Numbered from the stretch's first letter, positions 23,343 to 34,702 are shown. The stretch: 64,000 nucleotides of DNA from Ramazzottius varieornatus (GCA_001949185.1 BDGG01000006.1:540827-604826); one strand, 5' to 3'. The notes: generated by a model not told the origin, from the letters alone. Made by a program: numbers and translations.

Positions 23343-25104
23343 CGTATTTGGTGCTTAGTGGCTCCTCGTAGGGCCAACCGGTGATGATGAAACCGTGGTA
23401 CAACAAATTCGTGTTTATGCCAACACAGCAGGGCAGTAAACCCATTTTGACCAACGCGACAGCCTGCATTGTTTAGTTTCATCATCCCTGCGCATTCTTG
23501 TACTATTGTCAAATGGCTGAACGCCACTAGAAATTGGAAACTTGACAGGCCATTCGCCCAAAAACTGCAACGGGCGGAGTTCGATGCCGATAGAAAATAG
23601 ATTTCTGCACCACGCTCTTTGCAAACCAACTTTGAATATCTTCCGATATTCTCTTGCGGTTTCAGCGAATGAAATTCAAAAGATACAAAAGAGCTCATTC
23701 TTCAGACCGAACATAGTTTTAGTCTGTAAGGTTTATACAGGACAGAGGAAAGAAACGACTCTGTCTAATTGTCCGCAAAAGTGGGCTGTAGTTCCCATAC
23801 GGGAAAATTCTGCAGGAAAATTTTGCTAGAGATCTCTTTTTGTCTTAACAGTAGAGCAATGTTTGTAATACATTTTGGTCATTTAAGTATTGCCATGAGC
23901 CCGTCACGGTCAAAAATGGCCTATATTTTCTTGTCTTAACCATTAATCCTTACCGGATGATTGATTGAGCTAGCGACTTGCCTGTCACGCGCCCAAAAGT
24001 CGAGAGTGTGTACTTCCTAGTAGTGTTTGAATTATGAAAATCGGACGATAGGTTCAAAAAATACGATTAATCAAATGGAGACCATGACGTCAGACTGCGC
24101 GCTGTAACACAAGGTGCACTGAACAACGTCACGTGTTTTGAGATTTTGCAGTGTTTCGTCACGCTGCTTCACGAACCTCAGTTGCAAAACGCGGAAGGCA
24201 GTACTAAGCGTTTTGGCTGGTCAAACAATCCTTGAGCCACCAATTAGTTGCAGCGGGAATCTGGCATCACCGCCGGCGCCGGCACGGCTGTGATGGATTC
24301 TTCTACATTTTCTTTTCTGACTCCCCCTGAGGAAGTTCCGTTTTTCTTCTAGCGCATGCACATGTTACACTTCTGCGTTACTGACAGAAGTGCTCCCTGT
24401 GGGTACTGAACTTCTGGTGAGTGCCGCCTGTCAGATTGGGACTGTTACGTGACTGCTCTGAATGTCGGCTTGCGTTTTGTACAAAATTACTACCGTAACG
24501 CCGTCTGTTTCCGTAGGAATCGAGCGGAGCCATTGGAAACAGCAAGAGTTGAACATCGCTGGGACGGTAGACCATTCAGGGACCTACCGCTTCGATAAAT
24601 CGCGGGTAAGCAAGACGTCAACTCTCTCGGCTGGCGGAGAAGACATATGTGCCCTGAATATCGTGCTCAAAGAATGGATTTGTACGCTACTCCCTCACCG
24701 TGTGACTCCGCACTAGCTCCGTACTTGATCTCTGTGTTTGCTAGGTCGGCGAAGGACTTGATGCAACTGGAACGAAAGGAAATACAGCGCATGCGCTACC
24801 TTTCTTCCGATCCTGGTGATCTTTCGGTGGCTTCAGTCTTTCTTTTGCTGTCTTCTCTCCCTCATTTGATTTCAAATCTGAATTCAGTTTTCGTTGCCGT
24901 TTATTTTTCTGTTTTCAGGTCTCAAAATAAGTTTAAAGATCTTTTTTCCCCGTTGAAATAAGCTTTTCTGTGCGAGTCCGGTCGAAGTAGTAAATTCGTG
25001 GTCCTTTCTTGGTTTCCCGGTTGCTTCATAGAAAGTGCACGGTTTCCCGGTACCTAAGTCAGTCCATGGTTGAGCCAAGGTCAGAAGTTTTTCTGACCCA
25101 TAGA

Positions 25105-25306
25105 CCATGGCACATGAGCTACAGTGGGCAGGTTACGGTCCTATGCGCTCAGTTCCTTACGTCACGCTCAGCTGGTCGGTGAACCAAGGTAGTAATGTGG
25201 CAGTGCCACTCATCCACCGTACACCACACAGTTATACGGGGTGACGTATTGACGAAAGAGAAATTCGACAAAATGCAACCTTCCCACTGTGGCCCATGTG
25301 CCATGG
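25105..25306. mobile_element. 202-bp MITE with 30-bp TIRs
   Basis: The left arm CCATGGCACATGAGCTACAG and its continuation match the complement of the right arm at about 27 of 30 positions. Non-coding interior. No second copy was seen in the window. Confidence 0.75.
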
Positions 25307-26461
25307 CCAATGGGACAGGAAAACCTGCCAATATTCAGTAAACAGAACTGGACACCGGAGCCCGGTACTAATGTTTTATAAATTTGAAACTAGGGTCCTT
25401 TTTTTATTATTATTAAGATGTTTATCACCCGAATTAAAATATATTTTAATACCAGTAACGCTACCGCTGATTCGAAGAATTCTGCGTGTGCGCTGATTAT
25501 GTGGCGTACGACCACGCCTCACGAAGTGCACCAGGTCCTAATGATGGCTTGTGATGCTACCACACCAGCACGGAAGGACTAATGCAGATGCACACGCGTA
25601 CACCATGCAGCTACACATAGCGCGACACACTAAACCGCCATATCGCAGAGTGCAGGTGCACGGTGCAAGCTGTATATAGGGAATTGATACTGCTTACGAC
25701 AAAATACACTGAGCCCCAAAGCATCTGTCCACCCTTCTCAACGCTACTTCGCGGCAAATATCTTCCATTCTAAGCGTTCAAAACCGAAGCACATACAGTC
25801 CAAATGAAGCTTGAGAACTGCTCGTTCACTTAATGCAAATATTGATAAGATTCATCTGAGACTAAATTCTCAAACAGTTTTTTAACACGAGACGGTAGAA
25901 AATGATCATCTGTTGCGCATCGTAACCTGTTCGGGGAAAAAATGTTGCCAACAAACTTTTGCTCATACCTTTCAACGTTCAATAGCTCGATGAAAAGCTG
26001 TTGTCCTCCTTCACCTCCGCAATATGTCTCAGTATCGAATGAACGAGTTTTCGGCAATCCTCAAGCTCAATTCCGAACCACACTTCTTCGATAGCTTCTT
26101 CGAGCTGGCCGATGTTCTTTTAGATGTTTTCCCCTCAGTTTTCTTTCAAATTGTGCCCAAATGCTCTATAGGATTCAAGTCTGGACTGTACGGAGCCAAG
26201 AACAGCAGTTCCGGATGGTTCTTTTTGAACCAGTCGTTTGCAAGAATTGAATCATGTTTAGGATAATGATCGTGCTGGAACAGCCATCCATGCTGCAACT
26301 TCAGTATCTTCGCCGACTGCTTCAAATTGTTCTTCAGAGTGTATCTGTACTGGAACCTGTCCATGTTTCCCCTCACAATAACAAGATTTCCGACACCTGC
26401 GGACGAAAAGCAACTGCATACCATGAAGTTCCCGCCACCATGCTTGACCGGCCGGTAAGCT

Positions 26462-27140
26462 TCACCTGGCTTTCTCCAATCCATAACCTTCCCACCCGTT
26501 CCCAAGTTGAACTTGGATTTGTTCGACCATAAGACGTTGTCCCAAAAAGAAACTGGCATTTCCCCGTACCTTTTGCAGAAGTCGACGCTTTTGTCGAGCA
26601 TGCTCTTTAAAAAACGGTTTCTTCAGAGCTAGTCTTCCGTTCAGGCCTTTCTCCCGACTCCGGCGACGAACTGTTTCCTTTGAAATCGACATCAATAAGC
26701 CCGACACTGCAAACACAGAAATCAACACATCAATCACTGACCAAAGTGACGACCCAATCAATGAGACGAGGAATCCACTGAGGTAAAAGAGCCGGCTCTT
26801 ACCTTGGACAGTGTTGACGTGAGGACAGCGTGGTTGGAAATAGGTTTGCTTGATGGCAGGAACCAGGAACTCTCCACAACATTGGGTCTGGATGGCAATG
26901 AGGGTGGTGTGCGAGCGGATGTGGTCCAGGATGTTTTCCGCCTTCTTCTGATTCTTGCTGGTGACGGGGAGAGCTACTTCGAACTCCGGCCCACACACGG
27001 AACACTGGAGGGTACCGATGTCAGGATGCTGCAAAAAACAACACAGAAATCAGAAACTGGAGTACCAGGAAGTAAAACTGTAGAATACACAAATGAGGTA
27101 CCAGAATGCTCACCATTTGAGGACCTCTGATGAAATTCAT
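26462..27140 (-). CDS. Zinc-finger exons spliced in frame to Tc1 transposase (chimeric gene, probably a relic)
   Basis: Exon 1 27140-27114 (9 codons) and exon 2 27028-26803 are identical in protein to the copy at 30245-30803. The third exon would begin at 26706, after the same TTTGCAG acceptor, but here it immediately enters Tc1 transposase sequence (VSGLLMSISKETVRRRSREK) in the correct frame. The frame then leaves transposase sequence at a homopolymer indel near 26612 and stops at 26462. If spliced it would encode about 165 aa: a C-x2-C...H-x3-H finger, a Cys/His tail, and the second HTH of a transposase. Expression is unknown. It may simply result from the duplication that split the Tc1 copy. 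Confidence 0.4.
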
Positions 27141-27832
27141 CGTGAATACGCTAGCACAACTACGAAAGCAAGAGAGATTTCAAGTGAAGAACCACAATGG
27201 CGAGCTGACCACTCAACAGTCGGCTTTCATACTCAAATCTCGTAGGCGTGGCTCCAGCCAACGTACTTCATGATTGGTTGGAAACCCACCAGCGGAATAA
27301 CGAAAAAAATCTGCGAGCAGACCTGACGTGTAGTCGAATTTGGTCGTATAGTTCGATCGACTCGATTATTTTTGAAAATCCGTGAACAAACACACTGTGA
27401 ACAACGGTACCTGCTCAAATTATCTTTCGACCATAATGCCGACCACGAATATCGCCTGACCGAATACTGACCGACATTCATGTGTAAAAAGATATTCTTG
27501 ACAGTTAGTTTTGCGGTTATTTGATATTCAAAGTTAGTCAAAGTGCCGGTTAATATTCTACCCAAACGATATTCCGGTATAGTACCGTAAACAAAGGTCT
27601 GAGTCGCCCTATTGCTGTGCCATGCACCGCCCACTTCGTTCCGAGGTAACGCTGTGGATTATTCCCCATCTGCAGTTCTTGCAGCGCTGCTTTTGTTCCA
27701 ATTCTTAAGGTGCCTGGATTTTTGTATTTCAAAAGATTGCATGAACTCTAGTGATCGTTATCAGAGTTCAACTCTACCAGTAGCAATAGACCTTCACATT
27801 GTCTGTGTTTGGTCTTTGTCTTCCAGCATGGC

Positions 27833-27936
27833 TTATTCAGGATAACCCGGAAGCAACATGCAACGGCGCTCCATGCGTCGTGTGGACGCAGGGTGTAGCA
27901 AGCGGTTGCATGTGGTTTCCGGGTCATCCTGAATAA
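27833..27936. mobile_element. 104-bp palindromic MITE
   Basis: TTATTCAGGATAACCCGGAA at the left is matched by the complement at the right with a few differences, and both arms continue into a shared CATGCAAC block. It lies just upstream of the first LSM14-like exon. Confidence 0.85.
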
Positions 27937-27969
27937 CAGAATAAGTCTGATCCAGGATGTGGTTCACAG

Positions 27970-29440
27970 AACATGAACGGCAAGCCAGTTTCCGTCCAGA
28001 ACCTGATGAACAGCCAGCAGGGCGGACAGCAGCGTGGAGGTGGACAGCAGCGCTGTTTCCCCGGTGGAAATCGGGGCGGAAACAGCAACGGCAGCAGCAA
28101 CGTCTACTCGTCCTGAGGAGGAAACTGGAACCGAGGCTACAACCGAGGTGGATAGACCGGCGGACAAGGATAAGGTAAGACTTCCGGTTCAGTTTGCACT
28201 TCCTCCTTCGTTCTAAGGCAAAGTTGGAAACTTCACTCGTCTCTTTCTAGTCTACTCTCCGTTGTTTTCGGTCTATGCTTTTCGCTTGTCTTAGGTTTCA
28301 ACGAGGGAATGCAGAGCCGAAGTCGATTTGGCATTGAGGAAGCCCGCAAAGCGACTCGACGTAGAAGCTGCCAGTTCTGCCAGTGAAGAGTTCCGCAAGT
28401 TGGAAATCAGCAAAGGTACTTCACAGCTTTTCTTCGGCTTTCAATAGTTTCGTTGCTCACTTTTCTCTTCCTATACTTCCTGCTTGAGGGTACGGTATAT
28501 CCAATCAATCTTTCTGGTTGCAGGAGACGCAGTCTGGTAACAAGTCCGAAGGCGGAAACCAGCAGACCGAAGTTAAGCCTGGCTACAACCCCGATCAGCT
28601 CTTCGACAACACCAGCTGCGATGCCATCGAGAAGGAACAGCAGAATAAGCAACGTGAACAGTGAGCCACGTTTCCCGTTCATTGTTTATCCTGGAATTCT
28701 TCGCGAAGGTTTCTACCCTGCTTCCAGATGAACTCAAATACAATGAATCATTTGGGAGGCCGTTACCTTAAGCGGCGCACGTTTCTGTTGTTACTGGCTG
28801 GTAGCGTGCGCCACTGGAATAAACGATCTCATGTTTTATGTTTAGCGGCCTCTCATTAGTGCTTTTTCCGGGGAAAAATTCTTTCTAGATTGGGTTGGAA
28901 TGTTTCCTGATGTTTGGTTCTTCTTTGCAGGATGAACAACCTGGATACGAGCAACCAATGGCAGGATCTGCGGCAGAAAGGGCGTCAGTACAACGCGGAA
29001 ACCTTCGGTATCACTTCCCGGACCTTCAACCGAGGAGGTCGCGGCGGACGAGGCGGCTGCCGTGGCGGTTATCAGAGCCAGAACCAGAATGGTGGCGGTG
29101 GATGGGGCAACTCTGGTGGCATGAACCGTGGAGGCCGCGGTGGTTTGTTCGTTGCTCACTGTTTATTTACCTAAATCGAATATGAAAGGTTTGGCTCATG
29201 ACTTGCTTTGTTTCACAACAGGTGACGGTCGTGGTGACGGTAGGCGTGCCAGTGGTGGTGGTAGTGGTGACCAGAATGGCGGCTCGAACCAACAGCAGGC
29301 CAGACAGCCCACTTTGTACTATGTATTTGCAGACGGATGGTAGGACTTACGCTGTGGCTCAACCAAGCAATGGTGGCGGTGCTGGACGCAACGGTGGTGG
29401 TCGTGGCGGTGGTGGTTACAACGGTGGGGAGCACTATTCC
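27970..29440 (+). pseudogene. LSM14/Trailer hitch C-terminal half, broken copy
   Basis: Five exon-like blocks with retained GT/AG sites: 27970-28174, 28295-28415, 28524-28660, 28931-29142 and 29222 to about 29440. They encode, in order, a Gln/Gly/Arg-rich stretch, an FDF-like segment (LDVEAASSASEEFRKLEIS), the FFD box (YNPDQLFDNTSCDAIEKE), the TFG box (RQYNAETFGITSR) and RGG repeats. This is the C-terminal architecture of LSM14 (RAP55/Tral), a P-body translational repressor that binds DDX6. The N-terminal LSm domain is absent. Block one contains in-frame TGA and TAG codons where the RGG-type context suggests former Arg codons, and the junction between blocks two and three is out of phase. I therefore call a pseudogene, probably carried into the Tc1 element with the insert. 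Confidence 0.65.
28769..28817. repeat. GTGGCGCAC-family hairpin in the LSM14 pseudogene
   Basis: Arms AAGCGGCGCACG and CGTGCGCCACT enclose the core CTGTTGTTACTGGCTGG, which is shared with other copies. It lies between blocks three and four of the pseudogene. Confidence 0.7.
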
Positions 29441-29446
29441 CTCCAC

Positions 29447-29660
29447 AACAAAATCCCGGGACGAGATCCCGGGTATATCAGATCCCGGGGACCCCCAATC
29501 CCGTGCTACATATACCCCGCGATCGACAAATCCCGTGATTTGTACAAAAAACCCGGGAGCATAAAATGTCGGGAAACCCTAATCCCGTGCTACGTATATT
29601 CCGCGATCGACAAATCCCGGGGTATGTACAAAAACCCCGGGAGGATGAGATCCCGGAGGA
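29447..29660. repeat. CCCGGG-rich tandem repeat, period about 85-90 bp
   Basis: Two clear units share AATCCCGTGCTAC, then CCGCGATCGACAAATCCC and GTACAAAAA-CCCGGGAG. Partial CCCGGG units precede and follow them. It begins directly after the last RGG block. Confidence 0.8.
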
Positions 29661-30244
29661 GTTTTATTTAGGCTTCAGTTGATATTACCTCCCAGATCCA
29701 TAAAGTTCATTTGAATTTTGAACGCATTCACTTTGATTTATGTCAGCTGTGTGAGTTCGTGCGGGACTTGACGGTTTGAACTCCCTCTACCTGTCATGTT
29801 CACCAATTCACACCGACGTGTTTCGAACCAGCGCGCTAATTGCTCTTGTGCTGAATGCGACTGTTGTAGATCGAATTTGTCGCTCATATGGATTTCCTTC
29901 GTTCTACCTCATCGTGTGTCTTCAAAACGTTTCTGCAGTTTCCCAATCGTTCTCTGTTTGTAACTCTCTGCTAAGTACTCTGTTGGAATTTTCTGTGCAA
30001 TTGTTGTAGTATATTTACGATGGCTGACGATGATGGACCTGTTTTGCAAGTCATGTTTTCGACCAAAATTGTATAAAATCATATGATTTTATGATGGAAG
30101 GCGAGCGAAATTTCACGTCTGCGCACGTCGCTTTTCATGTTACTGCATTTAGATACGATATGGAAAACAATGAAAAACACGGTCGATTTTAAAGGGTACA
30201 ACGAAAACCAATTCTCAAATCAAGATGTCCCATAAGGCAGTCAA

Positions 30245-30803
30245 CTAATGAAAAGTAGGGAAATCTTCGGGAAGCTGGTTGGCTCCGCCTCCTTCTCCAA
30301 CGAAAGGACCGACCAGTGCTGGATCCCGTTCGATCCCGATCTCTTCCTGCACGGTACCACCCACCAACACTGCAAACACAGAAATCAACACATCAATCAC
30401 TGACCAAAGTGACGACCCAATCAATGAGACGAGGAATCCACTGAGGTAAAAGAGCCGGCTCTTACCTTGGACAGTGTTGACGTGAGGACAGCGTGGTTGG
30501 AAATAGGTTTGCTTGATGGCAGGAACCAGGAACTCTCCACAACATTGGGTCTGGATGGCAATGAGGGTGGTGTGCGAGCGGATGTGGTCCAGGATGTTTT
30601 CCGCCTTCTTCTGATTCTTGCTGGTGACGGGGAGAGCTACTTCGAACTCCGGCCCACACACGGAACACTGGAGGGTACCGATGTCAGGATGCTGCAAAAA
30701 ACAACACAGAAATCAGAAACTGGAGTACCAGGAAGTAAAACTGTAGAATACACAAATGAGGTACCAGAATGCTCACCATTTGAGGACCTCTAATGAAATT
30801 CAT
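30245..30803 (-). CDS. Small zinc-finger-like protein, 125 aa, three exons
   Basis: Exons 30803-30777, 30691-30466 and 30369-30245 join with matching phases and end at TAG. The protein begins MNFIRGPQM, carries one C2H2-like unit with a long linker (LQCSVCG ... ILDHIRSHTT), then further Cys/His residues (QTQCCGEF, QPRCPHVN), and ends in an acidic/Gly tail (EEIGIERDP, VGEGGGANQ). No family is recognised; a nuclear role is only suggested by the finger. Exons 1 and 2 lie inside the 503-bp direct repeat and recur intact at 27140-26803. The single base difference between copies falls in the Ile codon of MNFI and is silent. The upstream side is truncated by Tc1 sequence at 30870. Confidence 0.5.
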
Positions 30804-32027
30804 CGTGAATACGCTAGCACAACTACGAAAGCAAGAGAGATTTCAAGTGAAGAACCACAATGGCGAGCTCCTCTTTGATCTCTGGAGCAGAAATGCGTCG
30901 ATCTTTCAGGGCTCTTCGCACAATAAGTCTGTCCGTCATCAGGGTAGTGATTAGCTCTCTTGCACACCGAGGTTTGTTCTGGACGCTGCCGGTCTCCTTA
31001 TACTTCTTGATCATGGAGTTGACGCTGGAGTGTGGAAGAAGCATCGGCTGAGCGATCTCCCTGTTTGAAACTTTATCCAGGTGCTTATTGATGACACGAT
31101 TTCGGATATCGTCGCTGTACTCCTTCAGCTTGCGACCCATTTTGAAGCAATTTTACGAGAACTTCTGAGACAATGAAATCAGCTGACTGCTTGTTGATTT
31201 CAATACCCCTAGCATTAATCTACACCCGTGAATTTGTAACAGCGAAACTAGTTTGGGATAGCGGAGAAAATAGTTTTTTCATGAAGTCGGTCTGCTAAAG
31301 TCAGATTTACGTTTTGTGTCGCGTTTTAGGTCTTCGTGTTTTACCACCACGACAGTCAGCTCTAGTTACAGTCCACTGTGACCGAAACCTTGCTGAAGTT
31401 TTCTTCTGTTCACGTAAGAAAACTAGAAACGATTTGGGCTGACGCGACGGGAGAAAAAGAAAATTTTGTGCTTGCGACAGTGGTGGACAGATACTAATGG
31501 GACTCAGTGTATCTCACCTGTCCTACGGCATGTCAGAGAATTTCCGGGCCGCCGCCGCGAGCAAAACCTACAGTTTTTTCTGAGCAGTTTTGATTCTCCG
31601 AGTAAATATTTAGTAGGGCTTCTGCTGACACAGATGCTTGTGATACCGTGTGGTGAGATCTACTGATAAGCTCTCGGTTACTAAAATATATTTTAGTACG
31701 AAACCCACAGGAGTTCAACTATAGTAATATTTTATTAAGACATGCAGAGGTTTTACTATAGTAATTGCAAGTTATTTAGACTTTAGTGGACGACGGATAT
31801 CTATTTTTATTGTAGTAAATGCCATAATCACATATTAGAACATCACTAGTCTGGGAGCTGTGTAGCACGGTAGTATCGGAACAGTGGAAACACGGCTTAT
31901 TTCCTGATTGGAGAAGGCGAAAATACACTGACACACCCATCAAAACCGATGACGTCACAATTTACTAAAAATACAGTGTAAAACTAGAACAGAATAACAG
32001 GAGCATAAGTCAGTTGGTAGACGCAAC

Positions 32028-34702
32028 TAGAGCCCTGCAACATGCCGTACGTTCTGCACTGCACTGCATTTTACTGCATTGCAGTGCAGTTGCAGTCGCC
32101 GCAACGATGAAAAAATGCAGATGCAGTGCAGTTGCAGTTTCGGGAAACCGGATGCAGTGCAGATGCAGCACGGGTTTTCGCTACTGCTGCAGGGCTCTGA
32201 TTCAGACAGAAAGGTTTGCATCGCTATCACACGATTACAACAGGCTGCATAATTTGATGAATTCACATCAGAGCTCTAATTCCGTTTTCTTCACCGGTCT
32301 AACAGTGTGCTCTTCGCTTGATACTCCGTATATTGGAGCTCCTACTTTGATAAGAGCAGTGAGGATGAGTGCTGAAGGTATTGAGGAGGATCTCGAGAGG
32401 GACGAAGCTGAGAGAGGGTCGCTCGCTGATGGTGAGAACAGCGCTGCAGAATCGAAAACTGATAATGACAACCCGGATCGTGTTCGACAGACTGCTGTCC
32501 AGTCGGAAGCAAGGTAACACTGCCAATCCCATATGTCAGAGTATATTGAAGTACGCGAAAGAATCAGAGCTTTAATAAAACTTTGCAGTAAAATGTCCAT
32601 CAAAGATGTAGAAAGAGCTGTGAAGGAAAAGCGTTTTGTTGCTGCTGATGCTGGTCCGTCTAAAAGAAGGAATGGAGCTAAGTTCTGGAGCCACTTCAGG
32701 AAGCTGTAAGATAAAGCCTTGGGATGCCCTTTGGGCTACATCATCTGCCTACGATGCCGCCAGATCTTCGAGCATTCGCGAACATCGGGTACCGTGGTGT
32801 ACAAGCGTCATATCAGCGCTTGTGGCAAGGCAAACAATCAACCCCTTATCACTGGCTTTGCTGTCAGTACGCTGCCCAACTTCATTCCCGAAGCGACGAA
32901 GCAGAAGGTGTCGCAAGCTTGTGCCCGATACTGCGCCCGAGTCAACAGAAGCTTTGAAGAAATCAAGGGCAAAGGCTTCAAGGACCTGATCAACGAAGTT
33001 ACAGACGTTGCCTTCAAGTACAACTCCTCCGGTAAATTTACAGCTGAAGAACTCTTGCCCGCTCCGGCTACTGTCAGGAGATACGTGGGCAAGGAAGCGG
33101 AAAGACTGCGTCAGAAGTTGCTAGCTAAAACGAAGCCAATTCCGACTGTGCAGGGAGGTGGGATAACTTTGGATTTTTGGGAAGAGGACTACACCAAAAC
33201 TTCCTACCTAGGTGATTTTAACTCTATGGCTTACCATTTCGCTTTCATATAGCATTTTATTGCGCATGTTACTGCTAGATCTTTTGCTGCTGTTGCAGGT
33301 GTAACCGCACATTACTTCAAAGGATGGGTGCTTCGAGAAAAGTTGCTGTTATGTTCTGAATGGGACACGATGGACCGGAAAACAGCGGAGATAGTTGGCG
33401 CGTTTCTGTTTCACAAGCTGGCCACGATCAAGCTACTGGAATCTGAGCTTAACAATGTCATCTACGTTACCGATGCAGGCTCCAATGTCAAAGCAGCTTT
33501 TAATCTACGGAACAAGCCAATCCTAAGTCGCATTACATGTGCTGGCCACCAGCTGAACACGAGTATCAGGAACTGTTTCAACACTAACCCAAAGTCCGGT
33601 TTCGTGATACTTGCCGCCGGCCTTCCTGTCTTGGACCTCCGGAATGAAGCAAAGAGCCTTGTAGATCACTGCAAAAGAGCAGCCATTGTCAAGCACCTGA
33701 AGACCACGCTGAAACAAGAGATTGAGACGAGGTGAGTGCATGCTATAGGAGCGCCGATAAAATGTTTGACAGAAATAAGTATGCTGATTTCAGATTTTGC
33801 AGGTGGCATTCGATGATCGACAAGTTAGCTTCAGTACTTAGTGCGTATGACGAGCTGGTAGTAGTGCTCTTGGAAAGAGAAGAGGCTGATCTGCTTCCGG
33901 ACCGAGAAAGGATCCAAGAGATGCACGACTTGTTCGCGCCTGTAAAGTCCGCGCCGGAAACACTTTCCGCTTCGAAAAAGCCAACTATCCATCTGGTGAT
34001 TCCTGTCTACCATAACCTTATCCAGCACTTCGAGCATATCCACCCATCGGACCACGACGACATCAGAGCTCTCCAAGTCCACGCTTTGAATGTCTTCAAA
34101 GCAAAGCTTCAACCAGCTGGCATACATAAGATGGCAGTGTTTCTGAGTCCTTCGATGAAACGTTTCTTGCCCGAATCAGATCGTGTGAAAGTTATTGCAA
34201 CTGTGATGAAGCACGTGCGGCAAATTGGGGTACCACAAGATGAGAGAGCTCTGATGCCGAGTGCCGATATTGGAGCTCCAAGACCCAAAAGCATCTTCGA
34301 ATTTTCGAATCTGTGTAAGTTGTCGAACGAACCAGCTGCCCAAAACGGATTCGAAAAGTGCATTCGAATGCGGAATCCTATTCGCTAAGCTCATACTTGC
34401 TGTGCCAGCTTTTAGTACCCCTTCTGAACGACTTTTTAGCCATAACGGTGATGCTCTCAACAGTAAGCGAACTATGCTGCCTGAAACTCTGAGTGATCTG
34501 ATGATTATTCGGTGGAACCATCTCGTAGAAGAATAAATAATTATCGATAATAATTTATGCAGTATCGATGCAGTAAAATGCAGCTAGACGTTCATGGATG
34601 CAGTGCAGTTGCAGTTTCCCTCGGTCAGAATCGGTTGCAGTTTGGAAGAACTGGATGCAGAGCAGTTGCAGAACGGATGTCGCGTGCTGCTGCAGGGCTC
34701 TA
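32028..34702 (+). mobile_element. 2,675-bp hAT transposon with perfect 8-bp TSD and TIRs
   Basis: TIRs TAGAGCCCTGCA and TGCAGGGCTCTA mark the ends. The flanking octamer GACGCAAC is repeated exactly at 32020-32027 and 34703-34710, the diagnostic 8-bp hAT duplication. Multiple TGCAGTGCAGTTGCAG-type words fill both sub-terminal regions (about 32050-32175 and 34555-34690), as for transposase-binding sites. The perfect TSD and legible ends point to a fairly recent insertion. Confidence 0.95.
32578..34536 (+). CDS. hAT transposase, Hermes-like, with introns and one frame break
   Basis: A BED-type zinc finger is read from about 32680 (AKFWSHFRKL, then GYIICLRCRQIF and YKRHISAC). Coding then runs to about 33208, where a donor after SYLG is followed by an acceptor at 33298 (VTAHYFKGW). 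The frame carries on through DAGSNVKAAFN and CAGHQLNTSIRNCF, is spliced again between 33732 and 33802 (RWHSMIDKL), and the C-terminal dimerisation region (AVPAFSTPSERLFS) ends at 34536. GGITLDFWEE and VIYVTDAGSN fit the first two catalytic Asp blocks. The C-terminal part is in another frame from about 34330-34380, so this copy needs a small intron or has a frameshift; the finger also crosses a frame change near 32710. Apart from these breaks it looks nearly complete. Confidence 0.8.

Larger units (their letters stand above)
19085..25704. other. Gene-free stretch rich in inverted-repeat elements
   Basis: No conserved coding sequence is recognised. Four elements with inverted ends are listed separately (20004, 20667, 22340, 25105). 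The remainder shows no structure that I can support. Confidence 0.55.
26704..30869. mobile_element. 4.17-kb insert with 503-bp direct terminal repeats
   Basis: Two 503-bp direct repeats, 26704-27206 and 30367-30869, differ at one position that I could see (27130 versus 30793) and flank 3.16 kb. Together they interrupt the Tc1 transposase between its HTH and catalytic halves. The arrangement is like an LTR element, but no gag, pol or integrase frame is present, the repeat itself contains exons of a small zinc-finger gene, and no short target duplication is obvious. The interior carries an LSM14 pseudogene, a MITE and a CCCGGG tandem repeat. Alternatives are a segmental duplication or an assembly artefact. 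Confidence 0.6.
25705..31511 (-). mobile_element. Tc1-like transposon, split by a 4.17-kb insert
   Basis: The ends are about 31-bp inverted repeats (TACACTGAG...CATCTGTCCACC, with mismatches) bounded by TA, at 25705 and 31511. The transposase runs on the minus strand. The N-terminal helix-turn-helix half lies at 31140-30870 (GRKLKEYSDDIRNRV, NREIAQP, KYKETGSVQNKPR). The C-terminal half lies at 26703-25990 (SKETVRRRSREKG, then NVLWSNKSKFN, HGWLFQHDHYPKH, PYSPDLNPIEHLG). The first catalytic Asp appears to be Asn (WSNKS). A one-base T-tract insertion shifts the frame near 26612, and stops follow IEHLG. The halves are separated exactly by 26704-30869. It is an inactive copy; the family assignment is secure from the DDE motifs. 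Confidence 0.85.

Noticed and set aside
23153-23698. 181-codon minus-strand frame
   Set aside because: No domain, signal peptide or splice context; it overlaps the right end of a non-autonomous element.
26704-30869. Interpretation of the insert as a standard LTR retrotransposon
   Set aside because: No gag, protease, reverse transcriptase, RNase H or integrase motif, no primer-binding site and no short target duplication could be seen.
32003-32027. tRNA A-box-like sequence (GTCAGTTGGTAGACGC) next to the hAT insertion
   Set aside because: Rejoining the flanks without the element gives no B box (GGTTCGA-like) and no acceptor stem, so it is not a tRNA or tRNA-derived SINE.
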